This document shows positions 1 to 6,912 of a stretch of 9,136 bases of DNA, in pieces; the stretch's first letter is position 1, and every line of letters starts with the position of its first letter. Location of the stretch: contig JAEZGJ010000316.1 in NCBI GenBank assembly GCA_023416965.1, positions 1 through 9,136 of the forward strand, in the 5' to 3' direction. Below the pieces are notes generated by a model. The model was given only the letters and a program-made list of their open reading frames with translations. It had not been told where the DNA came from and ran no database searches. The DNA is from Pseudomonadota bacterium (GTDB lineage Bacteria > Pseudomonadota > Alphaproteobacteria > Rhizobiales > Phreatobacteraceae). The translations under genes and the position numbers were made by a program.

Positions 1-148
1 CCCCCCCCGCCACGACGTGCAGCGTCCCCTCAGGCTCACGGATGTCGTCGATATAGGGAGCCGTGCCCGTGACGTGCCGCTCCGCCGCATCGTGGCGGAT
101 GGAACGGCGCACGTGCCGCAGCCCGTCCTCCTCGCGCTCAGGCCGCAT
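1..148 (-). CDS. xdhB: Xanthine dehydrogenase molybdopterin-binding subunit, N-terminal fragment (partial)
   Basis: Only the first 49 codons lie in the window; the gene continues past the left edge. Seen: translation gives MRPEREEDGLRHVRRSIRHD followed by a segment containing HVTGTAPYIDDIREPEG. The H-x-x-G-x-A-x-Y-x-D-D-I pattern is the typical start of the large, molybdenum-cofactor subunit of bacterial xanthine dehydrogenases. In these enzymes this subunit oxidises hypoxanthine to xanthine and xanthine to urate at the Mo centre and passes electrons to the Fe-S/FAD subunit. The start ATG overlaps the end of xdhA by 11 nt, which implies one operon and probably translational coupling. An in-frame GTG at 157 is an alternative start; neither has a strong ribosome binding site. 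The catalytic residues lie outside the window, so substrate specificity rests on the neighbours. Confidence 0.88.
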   Translation of the reverse strand, partial: MRPEREEDGLRHVRRSIRHDAAERHVTGTAPYIDDIREPEGTLHVVAGG

Positions 149-1613
149 GGGAGGCACCCCGCAGCGGCGCGAGGCGGGTCGCCGAGCGGTCGCCGGCGGC
201 GATCTCCGCGAGGGCCCTGGTGACGAGATTGCCCGCGACGCGCAGCCGGTAGGCAGCCGAGGCCCGATGATCGTCGAGCGGCGAGAAATCCTCCGGCAGA
301 CGTTCTACCGCCCGGCCGATGGCCGCGGCATCGTCGACGGCAATGCCGATCAGCGCCTGCTCGACCGCCGCCGCCCGCTTCGGGATGCCGGCCATGCCGC
401 CGAAGGCGATGCGGGCATTGCTGATGCGCCCTTCGGCGAGCCGGACTTTCAGCGCCATCATGACGGAGGAAATGTCCTGGTCGTGCCGCTTGGCGATCTT
501 GAAGGCCCGCAGATGCTCGTCGGCCCCCGGCTTCTGCACGGTCAGGGTGGTCAGGATCTCGCCCGGCGCGCGGTCCTGCCGGCCATACGCGAGGAAGAAG
601 CATTCGATGGGCACCTGCCGCTCGGCCGTCCCCCGTCGTAACGAGAGTTCCGCGCCGAGGGCGATGAGCAGGGGCGGCGTATCACCGATGGGCGAGCCGT
701 TGGCGACATTGCCGCCGATCGTCCCGGCGGTGCGCACCTGCGCCGAGCCCAGCCGCTCGAGGAGCAGCGCGACGTCGGGGTCCAGCGCCCCCAGCGCCGG
801 CGCCGCCTCTGCATAGGTGACCGCCGCGCCGATGGTCAGCGTCTCGTCCGTCTGCGACAGGATCCGCAGCTCCGCCACCCGGCCGGTATGAACGATCTTC
901 GGCAGGGTTCTCAGCTGCTTGGTGATCCACAGCCCGACATCGGTCGCGCCGCCGATCAGCGTCGCGTCCGGGTGACGCATCATCAGCGCCGCGAGCGAGT
1001 CGAGCGAGGCCGGCGCGGCGAAGAAGTTCTCCTGCGTGCCGACGAAGACATCCGCACCGTCCGCGAGCGCGCCGAGGGCCGCGGCGGTGGAGGCGCTCCG
1101 CTTGGCATGGGCATCGTCCGCCGGACCCGAGCAGACGGCAAGCGCCGCATCGACGATGGGCCGATAGCCGGTGCAGCGGCAGAGATTGCCCGCGAGGCGC
1201 GCCAGCACCGCCTCGCGGTCGGCCCCCGGGCCGTCCTGATAGAGGGTGAAGAGGCTCATGACGAAGCCCGGAGTGCAGAAGCCGCATTGCGAGCCGTGAT
1301 GGTCGACAAGGGCCTGTTGAACGGGATGGAGTCGCCCGCCGACGGCGAGATCCTCGACCGTCACGAGTTCCGCACCGTCGAGCTGGCCGAGCAGCATGAT
1401 GCAGGCATTGGCCGGCTCGTAGGTGAGCCGGCCGTCCCTCACCCGTCCCAGGGCGACCGTGCAGGCGCCGCAATCCCCCTCGCCGCAGCCCTCCTTGGTG
1501 CCGGTCAGGCGGCGCTCCAGGCGCAGCCAGTCGAGCACGGTCGTCATTGGCGGCACGTCCGGCGCCTCGACCACTGCGCCGCGGTGCAGGAAGCGGATCG
1601 GCCGTGTCGTCAT
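138..1613 (-). CDS. xdhA: Xanthine dehydrogenase small subunit (2Fe-2S + FAD)
   Basis: 491 aa, the usual length for the separate small subunit of bacterial XdhAB. Seen: an N-terminal plant-type ferredoxin domain with cluster cysteines C43, C48, C51 (GCGEGDCGAC) and C71. A second [2Fe-2S] domain follows with C110 and C113 (QCGFCTPG) and C145 and C147 (NLCRCTGYRP). An FAD-binding domain carries IGGATD at 220-225 and TIGGNVANGSPIGD at 298-311, and a CO-dehydrogenase-flavoprotein-like C-terminal domain ends the protein. Known for the family: electrons from the Mo centre of XdhB pass through both clusters to FAD and then NAD+, in the cytoplasm. All expected cluster ligands are present, so the protein should be functional. 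The start ATG overlaps the uraH stop in an ATGA junction with no strong ribosome binding site of its own, which suggests coupling to uraH. The gene ends inside xdhB. Confidence 0.96.
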   Translation of the reverse strand: MTTRPIRFLHRGAVVEAPDVPPMTTVLDWLRLERRLTGTKEGCGEGDCGACTVALGRVRDGRLTYEPANACIMLLGQLDGAELVTVEDLAVGGRLHPVQQALVDHHGSQCGFCTPGFVMSLFTLYQDGPGADREAVLARLAGNLCRCTGYRPIVDAALAVCSGPADDAHAKRSASTAAALGALADGADVFVGTQENFFAAPASLDSLAALMMRHPDATLIGGATDVGLWITKQLRTLPKIVHTGRVAELRILSQTDETLTIGAAVTYAEAAPALGALDPDVALLLERLGSAQVRTAGTIGGNVANGSPIGDTPPLLIALGAELSLRRGTAERQVPIECFFLAYGRQDRAPGEILTTLTVQKPGADEHLRAFKIAKRHDQDISSVMMALKVRLAEGRISNARIAFGGMAGIPKRAAAVEQALIGIAVDDAAAIGRAVERLPEDFSPLDDHRASAAYRLRVAGNLVTRALAEIAAGDRSATRLAPLRGASHAA

Positions 1614-1966
1614 GAGCCGCGATAGGTCGTGTAGCCGTAGGGGGAGAGCAGCAGCGGCACGTGATAGTGCTGGTCGAGCGCCGTCACGTTGAACCTGAGG
1701 GTCACCACGTCGAGGAAGGGCGGGTCGCTGACCGGGACGCCGGTGGCGCGGTGATAGGCGGCGACGTCATATTCGAGGCTGTAGGGGCCGGTGCGGATCG
1801 TCTTCGGGGTGAGCAGCGGTTCCGGCGCCCGGCCGTCGGCATTGGTGCGCCCCTCGGCCATGAGGCGGCGCGTCTCGCCATCGATCGCGTAGAGCCGATA
1901 GCCGAGGCCCGCGGCGGGGCGTCCGGCCGCCGTGTCGAGGACGTGGGTGGAAAGATGTCCGGGCAT
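1610..1966 (-). CDS. uraH: 5-hydroxyisourate hydrolase (transthyretin-like)
   Basis: 118 aa, typical for bacterial HIU hydrolase (UraH/PucM). It hydrolyses 5-hydroxyisourate, the product of urate oxidation, to OHCU on the way to allantoin. Seen: STHVLD near the N-terminus with H8, a central NADGR with R46, and the C-terminal signature HYHVPLLLSPYGYTTYRGS ending the protein, with H102 and the closing YRGS. These match the His/Arg/His set and terminal tetrapeptide that separate the enzyme from true transthyretins. No signal peptide is seen, so it is probably cytoplasmic. The frame stays open far upstream across the opposite strand of the transporter gene. The start at 1966 is chosen because AGAGGAG sits 7 nt upstream and family similarity begins there. 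It is the first gene of the uraH-xdhA-xdhB operon. Urate oxidase and OHCU decarboxylase are not in the window. Confidence 0.96.
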   Translation of the reverse strand: MPGHLSTHVLDTAAGRPAAGLGYRLYAIDGETRRLMAEGRTNADGRAPEPLLTPKTIRTGPYSLEYDVAAYHRATGVPVSDPPFLDVVTLRFNVTALDQHYHVPLLLSPYGYTTYRGS

Positions 1967-1973
1967 GAGGCAG

Positions 1974-1980
1974 CTCCTCT
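1974..1980 (-). promoter_or_regulatory. Ribosome binding site of uraH
   Basis: On the minus strand AGAGGAG lies 7 nt before the ATG at 1966. It decides the uraH start, because the reading frame itself is open for more than a kilobase upstream. Confidence 0.75.
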
Positions 1981-2003
1981 GTCGCGCCATTGTGAGCACG
2001 AAG

Positions 2004-2034
2004 AGCCCGGCTTTGCATCGCAAAAAGACGGGCT
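2004..2034. promoter_or_regulatory. Interrupted inverted repeat, candidate operator
   Basis: Outer arms AGCCCG (2004-2009) and CGGGCT (2029-2034) enclose a perfect inner repeat TTTGC-ATC-GCAAA (2012-2024). The two dyad centres differ by 1 nt. It lies 38-68 nt upstream of the uraH start codon, where a regulator of the uraH-xdhAB operon could bind. It could also fold as an imperfect hairpin, but no T-run follows on either strand, so it is not a standard terminator. The operator role is inferred. Confidence 0.4.
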
Positions 2035-2122
2035 GGCCTGCGAGGCGTCCACGTATTTGTGCGGACGCAGCGTCGCAGCGACTGCGCCTAGGCTCGGACC
2101 GCCCCCGCCAGAACCCGATTCC

Positions 2123-3817
2123 ATGACGCCCAGTCCCGCCCCGCAAGCGTCCTTTCGCGACCTGTTCACCCCCAAACTGGTGACGGTCCTGCGCGAGGGC
2201 TACGGTCTGAGAGACCTGCGCACCGACGCGGTGGCCGGCCTCACCGTCGCCATCGTCGCCCTGCCGCTCTCCATGGCCATCGCCATCGCCTCGGGCGCGA
2301 CACCGGACAAGGGCCTGATCACCGCCATCGTCGGCGGCTTCCTCATCTCCGCTCTCGGCGGGTCTCGGTACCAGATCGGCGGTCCGGCAGGCGCCTTCAT
2401 CCCCCTCGTCGCCTCGACGATCGCCGTCCACGGCTATGACGGCCTGGTGATCGCCACCTTCATGGCGGGGCTGATGCTGGTCGCGATCGGCTTCCTGCGG
2501 CTCGGGACCTACATCAAGTACATCCCCTACCCGGTGACCGTGGGCTTCACGGCGGGCATTGCCGTCATCATCTTCGTCAGCCAGATCCGCGATCTGCTGG
2601 GGCTGCGGCTTTCCGGGCCGGAGCCGCCGGAAATGCTGCACAAGCTGCCGGTGCTCTGGCAGGCGCTGCCGACCGTCAATCCCGTGGCCGTCGTCATCGC
2701 CGCTCTCGCCATCGCCGGCATCCTCGCGCTGAAGCGGTGGCGTCCGGCGGTGCCCGGCATGCTGGTGGTGGTGGCGCTCGGGGCGCTGTCGACCGCGCTC
2801 TTCGCCCTGCCCGTCGAGACGATCGGCTCGCGCTTCGGCGCCCTGCCGACGGGGATCGGCTTCAACGGGCTGCCGGGGCTCTCCCTGTCGCGCATCCGCG
2901 AGCTGCTGGTACCCGCCATCGCCTTCGCCATGCTCGGCGGCATCGAATCGCTGCTGTCGGCTGTCGTCGCCGACGGCATGACCGGACGGCGCCACCGCTC
3001 CAACTGCGAACTGGTGGCGCAGGGCGTCGCCAACATGGCCTCGGCGCTGTGCGGTGGCATTCCCGTCACCGGGACGATCGCGCGGACGGCCACCAACGTG
3101 CGCGCGGGCGCGCGCGGACCCGCGGCGGGCATTTTCCATGCCCTGTTCCTGCTGACCTTCTTGTCGGTCGCCGGCGGCCTGATGAGCTACGTGCCGCTGG
3201 CGGCGCTTGCCGGCGTCCTCGCCATCGTCGCCTGGAACATGGCCGAGAAGCGCGAATTCGCCATGCTGCTGCGCGCCTCGGCGGGCGATGCACTCGTGCT
3301 CCTCGCCGCCTTCCTGCTCACCGTCTTCGTCGACCTGACGGCGGGGATCGGCGTGGGTATCGTCCTCGGCTCACTGCTGTTCATGCACCGCATGGCCGAG
3401 GCGGTGGCGGTCGACAGCAAGGTGCGCCTCCTCGAAGAGGACGTCGCCGACGGCGCGGACAGCCACGGCCCCGCCCGCAGTTCGGACCGCCGGATCGTCA
3501 CCTACCGGCTCAGCGGCGCCTTCTTCTTCGGCGCAGCCGCGACCGTCGCCTCGGTCTTCGACCGCATCGGCGATCCCCCCGCCGTCTTCATCCTCGACCT
3601 GACGGACGTGCCCTTCCTCGACACGACCGGCGCCTACACGCTCGAAAACTTCGTGCACAAGCTGGAGCGGGCCGGCACCGCCGTGGTCATCACCGGCCTG
3701 CGCGAAAGCGGCCGCCAGACCCTCGCCCATTTCGGCATCACCGAGCCGCGCGTCACCCTCGCCGCGTCGGCGGAAGAGGCGATGCGGGCGGCCGAGGCCC
3801 GGCTCGCCGTCACCTGA
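2123..3817 (+). CDS. SulP (SLC26) family anion transporter with STAS domain
   Basis: 564 aa, normal for bacterial SulP permeases (sulfate, bicarbonate, dicarboxylate or other anions). Seen: a SulP N-terminal region at about residues 35-95 with DAVAGLTVAIVALPLSMAIA, GGSRYQIGGPAGAFI and nearby hydrophobic stretches. Repeated membrane segments follow to about residue 420, then a hydrophilic linker (about 440-457). A C-terminal STAS domain (about 458-560) contains DVPFLDTTG at 495-503. Inner-membrane location is expected. The substrate cannot be read from the sequence; sulfate is only the default family label. The ATG at 2123 is chosen because SulP similarity begins just after it, although no good ribosome binding site precedes it and the frame is open upstream. 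The gene is divergent from the purine-degradation operon and overlaps the end of convergent pcs by 8 nt. Confidence 0.93.
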   Translation: MTPSPAPQASFRDLFTPKLVTVLREGYGLRDLRTDAVAGLTVAIVALPLSMAIAIASGATPDKGLITAIVGGFLISALGGSRYQIGGPAGAFIPLVASTIAVHGYDGLVIATFMAGLMLVAIGFLRLGTYIKYIPYPVTVGFTAGIAVIIFVSQIRDLLGLRLSGPEPPEMLHKLPVLWQALPTVNPVAVVIAALAIAGILALKRWRPAVPGMLVVVALGALSTALFALPVETIGSRFGALPTGIGFNGLPGLSLSRIRELLVPAIAFAMLGGIESLLSAVVADGMTGRRHRSNCELVAQGVANMASALCGGIPVTGTIARTATNVRAGARGPAAGIFHALFLLTFLSVAGGLMSYVPLAALAGVLAIVAWNMAEKREFAMLLRASAGDALVLLAAFLLTVFVDLTAGIGVGIVLGSLLFMHRMAEAVAVDSKVRLLEEDVADGADSHGPARSSDRRIVTYRLSGAFFFGAAATVASVFDRIGDPPAVFILDLTDVPFLDTTGAYTLENFVHKLERAGTAVVITGLRESGRQTLAHFGITEPRVTLAASAEEAMRAAEARLAVT

Positions 3818-4508
3818 CCGGCTCCCGCAGCACGACCCCGACGAGGCCGAGATAGGCGGTGGCCAGCGCCAGCAGGATCCGGACCGGAGCCTCGGGCGCG
3901 AGATCGGCCGCGATCGCCGCTCCCGCCGCGGCCATCCACAGGCCGAGCACGGCGAGGGTCAATCGTCTGAGGGCTACCGTCCGGAACGGGTGAACGAAGA
4001 CGAAGGGGGCGAAGGTCCCACCGACGAGGGCAACGACGATCACCGCATTGGTCGCCGGCGGCAGGGCGAAGACCATGAGCAGGAAGACCGCCACGTTCCA
4101 GATGGCGGGAAAGCCTCGGAAGCCGCCGCCCGGCGTCTTCATCTCGCCGTCGGCGAAATAGAAGGCGGAAGAGATGAGGATCGCCGCCGCGAGCGGCCAG
4201 GCGAGGCCCTCCGGCAACAGTCGGGCCTGGACGATCACGAAGACCGGGACTGCGACATAGGTGAGGTAGTCCACAACGAGGTCGAGGATTTCGCCGGAAT
4301 AGCGCGGCAGCCGCTCGGCGACGCGCAAGTGGCGGGCGATCGTTCCGTCGACGCCGTCCACCACCAGGGCGAGGCCCAGCCAGAGGAAGACCGCAGTGAA
4401 GCGCCGCTCGGCGGCCGCCTGCAACGCGAGGAGCCCGAGCACCGCGCCGGATGCCGTGAAGATGTGGACCGCGACGGCTGCTCCCGTTCCCCTGTCCTGG
4501 TCCGCCAT
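3810..4508 (-). CDS. pcs: Phosphatidylcholine synthase
   Basis: 232 aa, a membrane CDP-alcohol phosphotransferase. It condenses CDP-diacylglycerol with choline to give phosphatidylcholine and CMP, the one-step bacterial route typical of Rhizobiales and other host-associated bacteria. Seen: the motif D-G-x2-A-R-x12-G-x3-D-x3-D, with D54, G55, A58, R59, G72, D76 and D80. The x12 spacing, instead of the usual x8, is characteristic of Pcs and separates it from phosphatidylglycerophosphate or phosphatidylserine synthases. Several hydrophobic helices surround the motif. The ATG at 4508 is preferred over the adjacent GTG at 4511, because AAGGGG lies 5 nt before the ATG but only 2 nt before the GTG. 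Its 3' end overlaps the SulP gene tail by 8 nt. It is divergent from the hydroxylase gene across about 100 nt. Confidence 0.93.
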   Translation of the reverse strand: MADQDRGTGAAVAVHIFTASGAVLGLLALQAAAERRFTAVFLWLGLALVVDGVDGTIARHLRVAERLPRYSGEILDLVVDYLTYVAVPVFVIVQARLLPEGLAWPLAAAILISSAFYFADGEMKTPGGGFRGFPAIWNVAVFLLMVFALPPATNAVIVVALVGGTFAPFVFVHPFRTVALRRLTLAVLGLWMAAAGAAIAADLAPEAPVRILLALATAYLGLVGVVLREPVR

Positions 4509-4513
4509 CACCG

Positions 4514-4519
4514 CCCCTT
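4514..4519 (-). promoter_or_regulatory. Ribosome binding site of pcs
   Basis: AAGGGG on the minus strand, 5 nt before the ATG at 4508. The spacing favours this ATG over the GTG at 4511. Confidence 0.55.
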
Positions 4520-4614
4520 CCCGCCGAGCCGCCTGCCGCGGCGATCTGGGCCTTGGGCAGGCCGCAGCCGGATGCTAGGAGAGTGGCCCAGCACAGCATC
4601 AGGCGGCAAGGCGC

Positions 4615-5835
4615 ATGAGCGACATCGCGACCAGGGTGAGATTCGACGTTGCCGTGGCCGGAGCGGGACCGGCGGGCCTCTTCGCCGCCCTCGCTCTCGC
4701 CGACGCCGGTTTCGATGTGGCCGTCGTTGGCCCCCTCCCCGGCCAGGCGAGCGACCGGCGCACCTCCGCCCTCCTCGGCGGCTCCGTTCTCGCCCTCCAG
4801 CGCCTCGGCGTCTGGGAGCGCCTCAGGCCCCATGCGGCGCCTCTCCGGGTCATGCGTCTCGTGGATGCCACCGGCAGTCTCCTGCGCGCTCCGGTCTTCG
4901 AGGGTCGCTCGGAGGAGATCGGCCTCGACGCCTTCGGCTACAACATCGCCAATGACGATATCGGGGCGGCCCTCCTCGCCTGCGCCCGCGAGCGCGGCAT
5001 CACGCTGGTGGAAGGCCACGTCACCGGCGTGGACATCGCCGCCGGTACCCTCACCCTCACCTCCGGCGGGACGCTCTCCGCCACGGTCATCGCCGGGGCG
5101 GACGGGCGCCGCTCGCAGGTCAGGGAGGCCGCGGGCATCGAGGTGGTCCAGACCCGCTATCCGCAGACGGCGGTGACCGCGACCTTCGCCCATAGCCGGC
5201 CTCACCGCGACGTCTCCACCGAGTTCCACACGGCCAGCGGCCCCTTCACCCTCGTGCCGCTGCCGGGCAACCGGTCGAGCCTCGTCTGCGTCGTCACCCC
5301 GCGCGAGGCGGACAGGCTCTTGGCCATGGACGATGTCGCCTTCGCCCGCGAGATCGAGAAGCGCTCCGAGGCCATCCTCGGGCGGGTGACACTGGAGCCC
5401 GGCCGCGGCCGCTACGACCTCGGTGCCATGACGCCCCGCCGCTTCGCGGTGCCTGGCGCTGCCCTCGTCGGCGAGGCCGCCCATGTCGTGCCGCCCATCG
5501 GCGCCCAGGGCCTGAACCTCGGCATGCGCGACGGTGCGGCCCTCGCCGATTGCCTTTCCGAGGCCCGGGCCGCCGGCGAGCCGCTCGGCGGGGTTCGCGC
5601 CATGGAGGCCTATGACCGCGCCCGCCGCGCCGACATCGTCAGCCGCACCTTCGCCATCGACGTGCTCAACCGGTCGCTGCTCTCGCCCTTCATGCCGGTC
5701 CACCTCGTCCGCGGCGCCGGGCTCTGGGCGCTGGACCAGATCGGCCCGCTGCGGCGCGCCTTCATGCGCGAGGGGCTGCAGCCGTCAGGCGCCACCCCGC
5801 GGCTGATGCGCGCCGACGACCGCGAGGCCGCCTGA
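4615..5835 (+). CDS. UbiH/UbiF/Coq6-family FAD-dependent hydroxylase
   Basis: 406 aa, the expected size for class A flavoprotein aromatic hydroxylases of ubiquinone synthesis. These add hydroxyl groups to the polyprenylated ring using NAD(P)H and O2. Seen: an N-terminal Rossmann GxGxxG (VAGAGPAG, glycines 16, 18, 21), the DG motif GADGRRS at 161-167, and the second FAD motif GEAAHVVPPIGAQGLNLG at 286-303. The last motif has Glu where enterobacterial UbiH has Asp (GDAAH); from memory this is common in alphaproteobacterial members, so it is probably not a defect. Which ring position it hydroxylates (UbiH-, UbiF- or UbiL-like) cannot be told here, so no symbol is given. The start has only a weak upstream AAGG/AGGCGG. 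The gene stands alone, divergent from pcs and convergent with the AEC gene 4 nt away. Confidence 0.88.
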   Translation: MSDIATRVRFDVAVAGAGPAGLFAALALADAGFDVAVVGPLPGQASDRRTSALLGGSVLALQRLGVWERLRPHAAPLRVMRLVDATGSLLRAPVFEGRSEEIGLDAFGYNIANDDIGAALLACARERGITLVEGHVTGVDIAAGTLTLTSGGTLSATVIAGADGRRSQVREAAGIEVVQTRYPQTAVTATFAHSRPHRDVSTEFHTASGPFTLVPLPGNRSSLVCVVTPREADRLLAMDDVAFAREIEKRSEAILGRVTLEPGRGRYDLGAMTPRRFAVPGAALVGEAAHVVPPIGAQGLNLGMRDGAALADCLSEARAAGEPLGGVRAMEAYDRARRADIVSRTFAIDVLNRSLLSPFMPVHLVRGAGLWALDQIGPLRRAFMREGLQPSGATPRLMRADDREAA

Positions 5836-5839
5836 TCCG

Positions 5840-6835
5840 TCACGGCGTGAAGATGTTGATCGGCAGGAGTTCGTTCTTCACGAGATAGAGCACGCTCGTC
5901 AGCGTGCCGACCGACACCACCGTGCCGAGCAGCACGGCGTTCGAGGCCTCCTCGACATAGGTGTCGTACTGCCGCGCGATGATGAAGACGTTCAGGGCCG
6001 GCGGCAAGCAGGCCATCAGCGCCGCGGCATAGACCCAGGACGGCTCGAAGGTCCCGAGGAATGACAGGATAAGCACGGCGAGCGCCGGGTGGATCAGGAG
6101 TTTCAGGGCGAGGATCGGCGAGATGGCGGCGGCGACGCGTCCCAGCGCGGCGAAGCTCTCCATGCGGAGGGCGACGGTGACGCCAAGGGTGAAAAGCGCG
6201 ACGGGAGCCGCCGCGTTCTGCAGGAAGGCCAGCAACCGGTCGAGCATTTCAGGTGGCTTGAACTGCAGGAAGGCGGAGACGACGCCGGCGACCGTCGCCA
6301 GGATGAAGGGGTGGGTGACGATCTTCACGATCACCTCTCCCACCACCGACAGGATGGAGCGCCGGGTCGTACCGTCGAGCGCCATGAGCAGCGGCACCAG
6401 CGAGAACAGCAGGATGTTGTCGAAGCAGAAGATCAGCGCAACCGGCGCCGCCGCCTCCGAGCCGATGGTCGAGAAGGCGAGGCCCGGCCCCATATAGCCG
6501 ATATTGCCATAGGCGGCCGCGACGCCCGCCACCGTGGCGTGGCCGGTATGGCCGCCCGAGCGCCAGGCCACATAGGCGAAGCCGAGCACGAAAACCGTGA
6601 AGGTGGCGAAGGTCGTGCCCACCACGAAGGGCACGTTGTTGAGCTTCTCCAGCGGGGTCTGCGCCAGGATGCGGAAGAACAGCGCCGGCAAAGCGATGTA
6701 GATGAGGAAGAAGTTCATCCAAGCCAGGCCGGCCTCGGGGATGGGGGTTCCCTTCCAGGCCTTGTAGCGCGCCGTGAAGAAGCCGAGCGCGATCAGGCCG
6801 AAGAACGGCATCGCGAGGTTGAGGACCTGGAGCAT
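5840..6835 (-). CDS. AEC family transporter (auxin efflux carrier / malonate-type permease)
   Basis: 331 aa, close to the usual length of about 310-320 for this family. Seen: hydrophobic helices throughout, arranged in two halves, with AAYGNIGYMGPGLA at 107-120 and the second-half motif LPPALNVFIIARQY at 277-290, both typical of AEC proteins. The family exports or imports small carboxylates and amphipathic compounds (malonate in MdcF, auxin in plants); the substrate is not readable here. It should sit in the inner membrane. The ATG at 6835 has no strong Shine-Dalgarno sequence, but a candidate promoter lies just upstream. It converges on the UbiH-like gene with a 4-nt gap. The nearby malyl-CoA lyase makes a carboxylate-related substrate conceivable, but intervening hspQ and separate promoters weaken that link. 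Confidence 0.9.
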   Translation of the reverse strand: MLQVLNLAMPFFGLIALGFFTARYKAWKGTPIPEAGLAWMNFFLIYIALPALFFRILAQTPLEKLNNVPFVVGTTFATFTVFVLGFAYVAWRSGGHTGHATVAGVAAAYGNIGYMGPGLAFSTIGSEAAAPVALIFCFDNILLFSLVPLLMALDGTTRRSILSVVGEVIVKIVTHPFILATVAGVVSAFLQFKPPEMLDRLLAFLQNAAAPVALFTLGVTVALRMESFAALGRVAAAISPILALKLLIHPALAVLILSFLGTFEPSWVYAAALMACLPPALNVFIIARQYDTYVEEASNAVLLGTVVSVGTLTSVLYLVKNELLPINIFTP

Positions 6836-6867
6836 GGACGGATCGCTGCGCGGCGGGATGTCAGCGA

Positions 6868-6896
6868 CCGCTAGCGGGCGCGATGGCCGGGGTCAA
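6868..6896 (-). promoter_or_regulatory. Candidate promoter of the AEC transporter gene
   Basis: Minus strand: TTGACC (6891-6896), a 17-nt spacer, then TAGCGG (6868-6873), ending 32 nt before the start codon. The -10 element overlaps a perfect 10-bp palindrome CCGCTAGCGG (6868-6877), a possible repressor site. Spacing and -35 are good; the -10 is poor. Confidence 0.35.
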
Positions 6897-6912
6897 CGCC
6901 GCGGTCGCGGAT

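Larger units (their letters stand above)
1967..2122. promoter_or_regulatory. Divergent control region between uraH operon and SulP gene
   Basis: This 156-nt gap between divergent start codons must hold promoters for both directions. It is the most A/T-containing stretch nearby. Seen: an interrupted dyad at 2004-2034 (own entry) and a short GC-rich palindrome GTCGCAGCGAC at 2072-2082. I could not assign a convincing -35/-10 pair with correct spacing in either direction. The SulP start has no clear Shine-Dalgarno sequence. Confidence 0.6.

Noticed and set aside
1..8. Run of eight C at the window start
   Set aside because: It lies inside the xdhB fragment and translates as glycines on the minus strand. 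A homopolymer at a window edge cannot be judged for phase variation or sequencing error.
1970..3139. Long minus-strand open frame upstream of uraH, antisense to the SulP gene
   Set aside because: It is continuous with the uraH frame, but its translation is Arg/Asp/Gly/His-rich low-complexity text with no family resemblance, typical of antisense frames in GC-rich DNA. uraH has its own ribosome binding site and start at 1966.
3634..5703. 689-codon minus-strand open frame across the SulP end, pcs and the UbiH-like gene
   Set aside because: It runs antisense to, or out of frame with, three well-supported genes and gives Arg/Gly/Ala-rich sequence without recognisable domains.
6089..6874. 261-codon plus-strand frame opposite the AEC transporter
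   Set aside because: The translation is rich in R, E, D, G and H, the complement pattern of a hydrophobic membrane-protein gene; the minus-strand frame has clear AEC motifs.
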